Shown: positions 42,971-52,259 of the stretch, one piece after another | Numbering within the stretch: position 1 is the stretch's first letter | Layout of the letters: each line of letters opens with the position of its first letter | Assembly: GCA_963575745.1 (NCBI GenBank) | Contig: CAUYUJ010002703.1 | Coordinates: 321,009-385,008 of the forward strand | Reading direction: 5' to 3' | Origin: Prorocentrum cordatum | Taxonomy: Eukaryota; Sar; Dinophyceae; Prorocentrales; Prorocentraceae | DNA: 64,000 nt | Position numbers and translations under genes: made by a program | Notes under the pieces: model-generated | Seen by the model: only the letters and a program-made list of their open reading frames with translations | Databases searched by the model: none | What the model was told of the DNA's origin: nothing

Positions 42971-44857
42971 TTGCCTCACCCTCCACACCTGCCAAGGGGA
43001 GGATAAGACGGATCACGTCAAGGAAGAATGCAGAGGGTGATGTTGATGAGGCGGAGGATGATGACGATGATGACGGTGATGATGATGAGGAGGAGGATGA
43101 CGACGCTGCTGCTGCGCCTGATGTTGATGCTGATGCTGATGTTGCTGCCGATGATGATGTTGCTGCTGCCGATGATGTTGGCGACGCGGATGTTATCGCT
43201 GCTGCTGGTGATGGATGATGACGAGGTGGAGGAGGAGGAGGAGGAGGAGGAGGAGGAGGAGGAGGAGGAGGAGGAGGGGCGCGCGGGGGGGGAGGGGGAG
43301 GAGTGAGGAGGAGCAAGTAAGAGCAAGGAGAGGGAGGGAGAGGGGAAAACGAGCAAGCTAGGTGCGCTCACGCAATATCTGACATTCTACCCCTCCCACC
43401 CAGCCTTTCCCATTGCGCTAGTTTTCCATATCCGCCGACCCGTGTCATATCGGACCTGAATTTTCACAGAGGACCCCATCGTGTCATGCGCATTCGGAAA
43501 AAAAGGAGCTGCGCCGCGCTTCTTGGATGACGAGGAGGAGGAGGAGAAGGAGGAGAAGGAGGTGGCTGATGAACAGGAGCATGAGCAGCAGGAGAAGTAG
43601 GAGGAGGAGGAAGAGGAGGAGGAATACCTGCAGCAGGAGCTGGAGTGGAAAGAGCGGGAAGAACAGGAGGACCAGGAGAAGGCGGAGGAGCGGAAATGCG
43701 GGGGACGACAACGATGAGAAAGGCCTTGCATCCAGAAGTGGCCCGCGCTGGAGCGAGAGCGCCATTGTGAACGGCGGGAGCAACGCACCGATCCGAAAAT
43801 TAAGCCCACGCTGCAGCGGGAGCACCATGTTGAAACACCGACAGCACTCGGACTGTAAACAGCCAGATAAAGCAATGTTTGAAATACTTGTGGAAACTGT
43901 TGTAAGAAAACGTGGCGGGGGCCGAATTCCTCCCATATGCAATCAGGAGAAGAGCGAGAATCGTTCATCGGATGAACAGTTGTGGAAGCATGGGTGGGAT
44001 ATGGCGATAATGAAAATGGATGGGCAGAAGGAGGATATGGAACACAGGTACAGAAAGAGGTAAGAGGACCGAGGGGAGCATGAGGAGGAGGAGGAGGAGA
44101 ACTCAGGAGGATAAGTAGGAGGAGGACCAGGAGGAAGAAGAGAAGGAGGAGGAACATGACGACCCACGGTCCGTGCGCACGCGGCTTGCCTTGGAAGTGG
44201 GCGACGGCGACGAGGACGAGATCTTCCTCCGCCCGATAGCAGGAGCAAATTGGAAGGAGAAAGGTCAAGGAGGAACAACACCTGCTCCAGGAGCAGCAGA
44301 ACCTGCCGTACTACCCCAGTGTTAGGTTACTCCCGTCGTACTTAAGGGCCGCATCTCAGAACAAATTTCGATCATCCAACAAGGTATCGACACAGTGTCT
44401 ACCCAACACGCTCGCGAAGCGTCGAACGAGTATCGCTGCCCAGGGGGCGACACGTGAAATTGCCCCAGTTTCGGTACTATCTTTGGGCTCGAAATTCTTT
44501 CTGGTGATAAAGGCTGAAGTAGGTTGTAACATCAGAACCCCAGTGCTAGTGCTCGGTCTTGCGCTGGGGCGCGTGGGCGCATGCAGCAGAGAGAGATCCG
44601 CTGCGACATCTGCCAACGGCAAGAAGCCCCTACCGAAGCAGCAGCGCCACTGCGCCGCTGGAAGGGGTTCCCGCATCGCCGGCGGCGGGCCCCGAGGGAG
44701 CCGACCTCCGGAGGCTTCCAGAGGGGTCCAGAAGGAGAGGCGTCCTGCAACTTTTTCCGCCGTTTTCGGGCTCCCCGGGCAGCGAGGGACGTCCTGGAGG
44801 AAACTACCACTCTCAGTCTTACGTTGGGGCGCCTTGGACGCATCCGGCGCGTTACGT
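42971..44857. repeat. Tandem duplication, copy B
   Basis: Copy B of the same segment, separated from copy A by about 17 bp. It is nearly identical. The differences I see are a GGA tract longer by 18 bp, two further 3-bp expansions (near 43090 and 43600) and a handful of substitutions (for example near 43449, 43521 and 44596). Low divergence implies a recent duplication. Confidence 0.9.
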
Positions 44858-44885
44858 CATCAAGATCCAATCATGTCAATTGTGC

Positions 44886-44903
44886 ATGTTGCTCTGCGAC
44901 TGT
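44886..44903. repeat. Target-site duplication, downstream copy
   Basis: ATGTTGCTCTGCGACTGT, identical to 46807-46824. It lies immediately beyond the short T run (A run on the gene strand) at the 3' end of the retroposed transporter. Confidence 0.85.
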
Positions 44904-45352
44904 TTTTTCCATCAATGCAAACACGAGTCCTGGTCCAGCTTCGCATGGGAAAGCATCGCACGCATCCCAACCACATTTGAAATCAGAAACCAAACGTCTA
45001 CTCAGCCCTACGTGCTGCATCTGGAGTGAAAAAAACAATTGCACGTGAATTGGATCATGCATTATATTCACAATGTAATCGTCTAAGAGACGTTCGAGCA
45101 TGGGCTCGTTCGAGACCGTTGTGGTATCGAAGTGGATTGAAACCTACACCGCTGAAAATCTTAGTCTCTGGCATCGGCGATGAGAACGTGCCAGAACAAA
45201 AACCTGGGCGATTCAAAAATGCCAATTGCCCGGCCAAACCCCAAATACGTACTTCGAAAAGTGAGGCTGCTGAGCTGAACAAGTGAGCGCCATGTCATGC
45301 GAGAGCATCTCGCCGTACATATATGGACTGCGACTGCGCCCGATGACCAGGC

Positions 45353-46684
45353 TCAGCCACGGCCGTACAGCCACATGGAGGATACCACCATCGCGAAACC
45401 AACAACCAAGCTCGGCTCTGGCAGGCTCGAGGTGACAACGCTAGTGGTGGCACACGTCAACACAATAGATGCTGGCTTCGCGTAGCCGTAGACTATGTTG
45501 TCAGCATACTTCAGGCAAGCTGGGATAATGAGGCAGTTCAGAGCTTTCAAGAAAACCATCGCCCAGACAGCCGGCGTGAAACCAACAGTGAGCTCCGCGA
45601 TGCTGTTTGTGAGCCCAGCGAGCCCACCCCCCTCCATCACCCCTACATCCTCGCTGTGACCATAAGCCCTGATGGCGAGAAGCCAGAAGAGGATCCAGAA
45701 GGTGAGCTGCAGGTTGAGCGTCCACTCCTCCTGCTGACTCTTCAGGGCCCGCTCGTAGACGACGTTGGGCAGCGAGGAGAGCAAGCTCGACAACACCGTG
45801 AGGCCACAGCCGAAGAGCACGTTGCCCTTCTCGCCAAGGGCGGCCGCGCTGGACGCCTCGCCAGACTGCGCGGCGACCGCCCCGCCGATCAGCAGCGCCA
45901 GGGCCAGCAGCCGCGCGGGCGAGAAGCGCGTGCCGAGCATCACGCGCATGAGGCAGGCGGTGAATACCAGCTTCGTCTGGCCGAGCACCTGGTACCCCGC
46001 GGGGGAGATGTGGTCCAGGCAGAGGAAGTAGAGCAGGTTCTGCGCTGCGTAGGCCGCCGCGACCCATGCCAACACCCAGATGTTGCGCGTCGCGTTCCGG
46101 AAGGTCGGGAGCACCCTGCCAGGAGACTCTGAGACCGCGATGGCCACGGCCATGACAGGGAACTTTAGCATTTCGCTCAGGAGAGCAGCGCTGGAGCCTG
46201 AGTACGGGACGCTCCCACGCGTGCGCGTGTACCAAGTCAGACCGTCGGTGGCGCACTTCTGCAGCACCAGCAGCGCCACGACGAGCACGGGTCGCGCGCG
46301 CAGCAGCAGCCGTCGCAGGTCCTGCCTGGGCACCTGCTTCATGGACCCTGCGGCGGCGGCGGCGGCGACGCCGAGCAGGGTGGTCGCTGTTGCGGACGAG
46401 CTGCCCTGGTACCCCCCAACGGGCGCCAGCTTCGCTCCACTTAAAGCGTGCACCAGCCCGACGGCGGCGACATCGACGGGCAACGCCGCGCCGGCGCCCG
46501 CCGGGCGAGCCCAGGGCTCATCGCCGCCCCTCGCCGCGGGCCCCACCGGCCGCGGCGGGCCGCCGGCCGCGACGCCGCCCGCCGCGAGGCCAGCGGCGCC
46601 GAGGGCGACGGCCGCTCCGGCCTCCCGCGGTCTGCGGCCGCGGCCGCCAGGCTTCGCCAGCGGCCACGCGGCCGGGCGGCGCAT
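45353..46684 (-). CDS. Nucleotide-sugar transporter (SLC35A-like)
   Basis: Intact 443-residue protein. The ATG at 46684 is the first in-frame ATG after the spliced leader; an upstream TTG in the leader is not a start. Residues 1-115 are Ala/Arg/Gly/Pro-rich and may target the protein to an organelle. Residues 130-440 form a multi-pass membrane domain of the UDP-galactose/CMP-sialic acid transporter family, with the signatures YFLCLDHISPAGYQVLGQTK (about 220-239) and CLKYADNIVYGYAKPASIVL (about 390-409). Such carriers exchange nucleotide sugars for nucleoside monophosphates across the Golgi or ER membrane. The substrate is not predictable here. There are no introns and no in-frame stop. Confidence 0.9.
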   Translation of the reverse strand: MRRPAAWPLAKPGGRGRRPREAGAAVALGAAGLAAGGVAAGGPPRPVGPAARGGDEPWARPAGAGAALPVDVAAVGLVHALSGAKLAPVGGYQGSSSATATTLLGVAAAAAAGSMKQVPRQDLRRLLLRARPVLVVALLVLQKCATDGLTWYTRTRGSVPYSGSSAALLSEMLKFPVMAVAIAVSESPGRVLPTFRNATRNIWVLAWVAAAYAAQNLLYFLCLDHISPAGYQVLGQTKLVFTACLMRVMLGTRFSPARLLALALLIGGAVAAQSGEASSAAALGEKGNVLFGCGLTVLSSLLSSLPNVVYERALKSQQEEWTLNLQLTFWILFWLLAIRAYGHSEDVGVMEGGGLAGLTNSIAELTVGFTPAVWAMVFLKALNCLIIPACLKYADNIVYGYAKPASIVLTCATTSVVTSSLPEPSLVVGFAMVVSSMWLYGRG

Positions 46685-46785
46685 GGGCGTGCCGAGCAGC
46701 TCAGTCCTTCTCGCGCCTTGAAGAGACGCCCGGGTCTGAGAGTCACCAGCCCCGGGAGGCGCACTGGGTTTTCTAACCAAGACGG
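46685..46785 (-). other. 5' UTR of the retroposed transporter
   Basis: About 100 bp between the spliced leader and the start codon on the minus strand, starting CCGTCTTGGTTAG. Confidence 0.7.
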
Positions 46786-46806
46786 CTTGAGCCAAAATGG
46801 CTACGG
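46786..46806 (-). other. Relict dinoflagellate spliced leader
   Basis: On the minus strand this reads exactly as the conserved part of the dinoflagellate leader, from CCGTAGCC to TTTTGGCTCAAG, with a T in the preceding position that falls in the flanking repeat. In mRNA the leader is added by trans-splicing, so its presence in genomic DNA shows passage through mRNA and cDNA. Confidence 0.95.
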
Positions 46807-46824
46807 ATGTTGCTCTGCGACTGT
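46807..46824. repeat. Target-site duplication, upstream copy
   Basis: ATGTTGCTCTGCGACTGT, identical to 44886-44903 and directly abutting the spliced leader. Confidence 0.85.
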
Positions 46825-47300
46825 ATTAGGGCGGCCTCTCTTTGCACCACTGTTGTCCACGATCCCACTACCTTCCGACCGCGCGAACACACGTCTGCGC
46901 TGCATGAGAAGGAACATGTATTTGTTTCGGCGTTTCGGGGCTTTCGGAAACTTTCATGTTTCCAGAATCGCCGAATCACTTCGGGATGCCAAGAACAGAA
47001 ATCGTCTCCACCCGCTTCCCTCATATCCAACTGGGGGCAGGATGCAGGAGGGACCTAGTTGGAAGTGTTTAGAATGGTTGAAACTTGTTGGGTCGCTTTC
47101 AAGTCTGAGGAAACCTCTGGAAACTCTCGGTTGCCTCCGGGGGTCTCCGTCCGGGGGGTCAAGATCCGGGGCATCAGACCTGCAGCTGTAGCCAGCGGGG
47201 ACAGCGCAACTTGGCGCCGTAGCACCAGGCATGTGAGGAGCTGGGGAACAAATCCACAAGGGCAAGACAAAACTGATATCTATACTAGCAGCGAAGACCG
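46825..47300. other. Unassigned interval
   Basis: No gene recognised. The ancestral site would read continuously from 44903 to 46825. Confidence 0.4.
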
Positions 47301-47399
47301 CTTGACAGAAAAGGTCAAAGCCACGACAGCACTGAGCCCTACCGTCGGATGGGCCTGTGGCGGCGGCCCCACGGAGACAGGGTCCAGTGCCGTCGAAGG

Positions 47400-47730
47400 C
47401 ATCGTCGGCACAGTCGTCGGAACTGTGAACGCTGTCGTTGCCCTCGTTGTCGGCGCCGCCGTCGTCGCCGCAGCCGCCACCGGCGCTGGTGCCGCCGCCG
47501 CCACCACCGCCGTTGTCGTCGTCGTCGTTGTCGTCGTCGTCGTCGTCATCATCGTCTCCGTCGTCATCGTCAACGTCGTCGTCGACATCGTCGTCGTCTT
47601 CGCCGTCGTCGCTGCCGTCTTCGTCGTCGTCGCCGTCGTCATCGTCGGCGTCGCCGTCGACGTCGCCGACGCCGTCGTCGTCGTCGTTGTCGTCGTCGTC
47701 GTCGCCGACGTCGCTGTTGTCGAAGTGGTA
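47400..47730 (+). repeat. (GTC)n-rich tract
   Basis: GTC/GCC trinucleotides, purest at 47515-47560 and 47570-47715. All frames give homopolymeric Val, Ser or Arg strings. Confidence 0.9.
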
Positions 47731-47955
47731 GAACGAACGGGCCCCGTGGCTAAGTGATAGAACGGGCCCCCTGGCTAAGTGGTAGAACGGCCCCCTGGCT
47801 AATTGGTAGCACGGCCCTCTAGCCAAGTGGTGGAACGGGGCCCCCGGCTACGTTGTAGAACGGGCACGCGTGGTGTTGGACAACTTGGGAGTGGTAGAAG
47901 GGCTCCAAGGTGAGTGGTAGAACGGACCCTCGAAGTGGTAGAACGGGGTATTTTT
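47725..47955 (+). repeat. GTGGTAGAACGGGCCCCCTGGCTAA minisatellite, about 31 bp
   Basis: About eight imperfect units of a repeat of roughly 30 bp. TGGTAGAACGG is the constant part, and the filler (CCCCCTGGCTAA, CTCCAAGGTGAG) varies. Confidence 0.8.
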
Positions 47956-48158
47956 GTCGGCCGCGGCGGCCCCGCGCGCCTTCTCGCTCGCCTCTGCCGC
48001 CAGGCGGAGCTCCTCGAACCGGCGCTGCTGGTCCTCGCGGGGGAGCCCGCCGGGCCGCTCCTGCCTCCTCGTCGACGACACCGCGTCCCCCTCGCCCTCT
48101 GTGCTGCCGCTTCCTTGTCCCGTCCGCCCCGTCGTCCCCTTCCTCCTCCTCCTCTTCC

Positions 48159-48258
48159 NNNNNNNNNNNNNNNNNNNNNNNNNNNNNNNNNNNNNNNNNN
48201 NNNNNNNNNNNNNNNNNNNNNNNNNNNNNNNNNNNNNNNNNNNNNNNNNNNNNNNNNN
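48159..48258. other. Assembly gap of 100 N
   Basis: Exactly 100 N inside a TCC tract (48135-48325). The round number points to a gap of unknown size, placed where a long trinucleotide repeat could not be assembled. Confidence 0.98.
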
Positions 48259-48325
48259 CCTCGTCCTCCTCATCCTCCTCCTCGTCCTCCTCCTCCTCCT
48301 CCTCCTCCTCCTCCTCCTCCTCCTC

Positions 48326-48821
48326 GGCGCGCGGGGCAGGGCAGCGTCCAAGGCGGGTCGCCGCCCTCCGCGTCCGACGCCGGGACACCTGGCCAATGCA
48401 ATCTGCATGAGGTCCTGTCTGCGCTTTGGTCTCTGCCAGGGCGATGCCTGCCGCAGCCAGAAGCCCAGAGTGTCGTAGGAGGGCACGCGCGCTTCACCTT
48501 CGAGTCCTGGTGCCTTGACCCATGCGGGAGGAGGCGAGTGCACTGTGAGTGTAGACCCCGCGAACGAATACCCTGGAGCCCGACGGATCCACCCCTCCCC
48601 TCCCTCCATATCCCCTCCTCCCCTCGGGCAGGGCGGGCTATAAGTACTGCCGCAACTGGTTTAAGCTTTAAGATCCATCTTTGTGGTCCATTCGACATTG
48701 GAGGAGCCCCAGACGGCGCTGTGGAGCTTGACGCTTCCTCCTGCCGAGTCGATCCGATTCAACCCCCTCCACTCCCCCACGCCAGATTGTCAAGCCCTCC
48801 CCCTCTCGGCTGCATGTTAGA
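48326..48821. other. Unassigned interval
   Basis: No gene recognised. Confidence 0.4.
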
Positions 48822-48989
48822 GTGACCCTAGGCAAGAGTGAAATTTGGTGCGCGCCTTTTTTTTGGGGGGGGGTCGCGAGGGGGTAACACCCAAGTGCGC
48901 AGGCCGCTGCTGCTTTCGCATCGCCTTCAGCTATTGTGACGCCCAAGTGGGCCCGCACCAAAAGGTCGCTCCGGCGAAGGAAGGGTCAC
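48822..48989. mobile_element. Small inverted-repeat element, copy 1
   Basis: About 168 bp that starts GTGACCCTAGGCAAGAGTG and ends AAGGGTCAC. Inner inverted words are TTTGGTGCG and CGCACCAAA. A diverged copy in the same orientation is at 52096-52248. There is no ORF, so it would be a non-autonomous element. Confidence 0.6.
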
Positions 48990-49371
48990 AAATACGTGTT
49001 GGTGACCCTCTCCCTCCCCTCGCAGCCGCCAACGGGGGCTGCCGGGGTCGCGCTCCCATCAGTACACCAATCCACCATGCAGCCAGCTGGCACAGGAGGG
49101 GCCCGATGCCCTCCCTGCGGTCCCACGGCCAACGAAGACGGCCATAGGGAGGGGCGCCAACGTCCCTCCACAACTCCGACCTTCATACCTGCAGGCGCCA
49201 ACTGCCTCCCTCACCTCCCATCTGATACCCGAAGGCGACCTTTGCCCTCCCCTTTCCCTCCCCCCTCCCCCTCCCCCTCCCCAGGCGAAGGGAGGAAGGC
49301 GCGCCGCCGCGCCCCCCCACCCCGAGGAAGTGTCCTGCGAGGCCCTGGTCATCCGCGACACCACGCCCTTC
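48990..49371. other. Unassigned interval
   Basis: GC-rich with CCCTCC runs near 49250-49290. No recognised gene. Confidence 0.4.
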
Positions 49372-49393
49372 TCCTCCTCCTCCTCCTCACCAC

Positions 49394-49437
<44 letters not shown>

Positions 49438-49549
49438 GCAGCAGCACCATCATCATCAGCAGCATTAGCATCATCATCAGCATCATTATCACCATCATCA
49501 CCATCATCATCAGCATCAGCATCAGCATCATCAGCATCATCACCATCAC

Positions 49550-49584
<35 letters not shown>

Positions 49585-49763
49585 GCATCTTCATCATGAA
49601 TCATCACCATCAACAGCAGCAACATCAACATCATCATCAGCATCATCATCATCAACGACATCATCATCATCTATATCACCATCACCATCATCATCATCAT
49701 CTTCACCACCATCATCATCATCACCACCATCATCGTCATCATCGTCGTCATCATCATCATCAG

Positions 49764-49796
<33 letters not shown>

Positions 49797-49850
49797 AATC
49801 ATCATCATCAGCATCATCATCATCATCAGCCCTCCTTCCTCCTCCTCCGC
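49372..49850 (+). repeat. (CAT)n tract, about 470 bp
   Basis: CTC units at the left edge pass into ATC/CAT repeats with CAG, CAC and CGT variants. Frames encode poly-His, Ser/Ile or Met/Asp strings only. Confidence 0.95.
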
Positions 49851-49879
49851 ATCCGTATTTCTTCTCATCCCCCTTCAAT

Positions 49880-50710
49880 CCTCATCCCTCCTCCTCCTCC
49901 TCCTCCTCCTCATCCCTCCCCCCTCCCCATCTCTCCCCCCCTCCCCCCCTTCCCCTCCCACTTCCCACCGGGGAGGGGAAGGCGGCGCGTCGCCGGGGAG
50001 GGGAGGGCGGCGCGTCGCCGCGCCCCCCCGAGGGCAGTCCTGCGAGGCCCTGGCCATCCGCGACACCACGTCCTGCAAATGTATATCCCGCGCCGAGGCC
50101 GGGCCGCCGGAGGCCCGCGACGGGGGGAGGGGAGGGGGGGGAGGGAGGGGGCCCTGAGGTCCTGGCGTTTCAACTTCTTGGAGCCGGGCGTCTTCGCCTT
50201 TTTTCTCGGGCCCCAAGACCCTCGCAGGTCAATCCGGCTCGGAAGACGATGCAGAAAGATCGGGTCCGGGGTTCTGGGCGTGCTTTTCTGCGATGCTGAC
50301 TGTTTGTTGCTGCTACGTCGGATCTCAGGGGAGCGACAAAGGGGGAGGCAGGGGGGTTTTTGCGGTGTTGCAATGTGTTCGCAACGTGGGGAGAGACGGG
50401 AGGACGCGGGACTCAGGAGGAGGGAGGTGGGGAGGAGAGAGGAGGGCCTGCCTCCGTTAGAGGCGGAGGAGGGGAAGGAGAAGAGGGAGGGAGGTGAGGG
50501 AGGGGAGGGAGGAAGGTGAGGGAGGGGAGGGAGAGGGCGGGGGTGAGGACGACGGGATGAGGGAGGACGGGGAGGAGGGGGGAGTACGTAGCGGGGAGGG
50601 GAGGAGGAGGAAGAGCATGCCGGAGGAGAGAGGAGCCAGGAGTAGGATGATGATGATGATGTGGGGGAAGCATTGATGTAAGAGCGGGCAGTATAGCAGG
50701 AAGAGAGGGG
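49880..50710. repeat. Pyrimidine- and purine-rich low-complexity region
   Basis: CTC/CCCT runs at 49885-49960, a short GGCGCGTCGCC duplication at 49980-50025, then GGAGG-rich sequence at 50395-50640. Long minus frames are Ser/Pro/Leu strings. No gene. Confidence 0.75.
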
Positions 50711-50884
50711 ATGGGGAAGCGCAGAGGGGGAGAATGGAGGGAGGAGCAGGACCAGGATCCTGAGCAGGAGGAGGACGAGATGTGGAATCGGGAACGGCAG
50801 CGGAAGCACGAAGGGCGGAAAAACCGTGAGGATCAGGCAGCGACCCGACGGTGCGGACGGGACAGCGGCGTGTGCTGCAGCCGC

Positions 50885-51015
50885 CCTCGAATCCAATCGC
50901 TCGCTTCCCCGCCGAATGGCTACGCTCACTTCGCTCGCTTCCCCGCCGAATGGCCTCGCTTCCTCGCAATCCAATCGCTCGCTTCCCTCGCCCTCGAATC
51001 CAATCGAAGAGCGCG
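50885..51015 (+). repeat. TCGCTTCCCCGCCGAATGGC repeats
   Basis: Two full copies of a block of about 40 bp, with ATCCAATCGCTCGCTTCCC variants. Confidence 0.75.
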
Positions 51016-51930
51016 CGGGACGGCCACGCAGATCAGCGCACAAGAAGGGCGCCCCTCGCCGCAGCGCTCGCCCCCTGCGCGGTTAGGATGCACGCCCCGT
51101 GTCGAAGCTTCTCGAGCGGGGCTGGCCAGCGAGAGTGGCTGGGGACGGACCGAATAGGCAAGGGTGCAAGGGCATCCTTGGGAAAATTACCCATCCTTGT
51201 CATCGGTTTCGACTATGCCGCTCTCCCTCTTACACCTCCTTCTCTTCGTCGTTGTCCCACCACGTGTTCCTGTCTTATGAGTGTCGTCTCCCTCGTTTGC
51301 CCTATCCCTCCCCCTCCTCCTCGCAGGCAGCCTGTCCCTCCTCCTACTCCTCGACCCTCCTCGCTTCCTCATCCTCCGGCTCCGTCAGAGCCTCCGTTAT
51401 CTCCTAAATGCATCTCCCCCTCTCCCCCTCTCCCCCTCGTCCATCCTACTTCGCATCATCTGTCTCCCGCCTTCTGCGCCTCCGTCTTGTCCTTCTCCTC
51501 GCGCCAAGTTCCGCCTCCCTCTTTCGCATCGACCTCTCGGTCTCCCTCCCTTACTCATTCCCATCGTGCTCCAGCTTCCTATTCCCTCCTTCTACTCTTC
51601 ACCAATCACATCCTCATCCCATTGCTCCTCGTCCGCCTCCTGGTCCCCGTCCTCTTCCTCCCGTTTCATAGGATGCTTGCCACGAGCGGAGAGAACGCGA
51701 CTAGACTCGAATCGTCTTCGCACGCGTCAGTTGGCCACGCCTGCGCTCAGCCGTCTCTGAGGGGTACCGATACGGGGGACCAGCTCACGGGGAGAAGCAG
51801 CCGCTCGGAATCGGCAATAGATCGCCGAGGGATCGGCGGCAGGCCCCCCCCGACAGCCCAACGGAACGCTCCTGGGCGGGGTGTGCGACTGGGCTCCTGC
51901 CGACCATGAGGAGGCGACTGGGGGCCGATG
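51016..51930. other. Unassigned interval
   Basis: CTCC-rich in places (51290-51450). No recognised gene. Confidence 0.4.
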
Positions 51931-51949
51931 TGGCACGCGCCAGGGGCGG

Positions 51950-52030
51950 CGCGCGCCGGGGGCGGCGCCCCGAGGGGGGGGGGTCCAGCGCCGCTCCGAT
52001 GAATCCGCGCGGGCCTCCGAAACTGTCTGT
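51950..52030 (+). mobile_element. Foldback element, right-half copy
   Basis: GGCGCGCGCCGGGGGCGGCG, then AGCGCCGCTCCGATGAATCC and GCGCGGGCCTCC, match the loop and right arm of the family at 22304-22508. The left arm is missing or unrecognisable. Confidence 0.55.
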
Positions 52031-52095
52031 CAAGATGTGTCGATAGCGGCTCCCCGACGGCACCCTCCCCTAGCTATCATCGGCTATACGCAAGC

Positions 52096-52248
52096 GTGAC
52101 CCTGGGTAAGAGTGTCCTTTGGTGCGCGGCGTTTTGGGGGCCGCGGGGGGACCAAACCTGGGCGCGCAAGCCGCTGCTACCGCTTCGTTTTCAGCCATCT
52201 GGGGACCCATCCGTGCCCGCAGCAAAGGTCACTCCGGCGAAAGGTCAC
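52096..52248. mobile_element. Small inverted-repeat element, copy 2
   Basis: Starts GTGACCCTGGGTAAGAGTG and ends TCCGGCGAAAGGTCAC. It shares GCAAGCCGCTGCTACCGCTTCG-like interior words with copy 1 at 48822-48989. The two ends also share AAGAGTG(T/A)CCTTT in inverted form. Confidence 0.6.
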
Positions 52249-52259
52249 TCTTACGTCTA

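Larger units (their letters stand above)
44904..46806 (-). mobile_element. Retroposed mRNA insertion
   Basis: A 1903-bp insertion bounded by an 18-bp direct repeat. Read on the minus strand it has a spliced leader at its 5' end (46806-46786), a 100-bp 5' UTR, an intact coding sequence, a 3' UTR of about 450 bp and a terminal A run of five to six bases next to the downstream repeat. This is the structure expected when LINE enzymes copy a trans-spliced, polyadenylated mRNA into a new site. Confidence 0.85.

Noticed and set aside
41486-44268. Pair of about 292-codon minus frames in the tandem duplication
   Set aside because: They are identical because the DNA is duplicated. Composition (poly-Leu, poly-Ser) follows the GGA tracts, and the plus strand is equally open. 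No domain is recognised.
46685-46795. Start of the transporter at a TTG at 46795, inside the spliced leader
   Set aside because: The codon is TTG within the leader sequence; leaders are non-coding 5' ends. The first in-frame ATG is at 46684.
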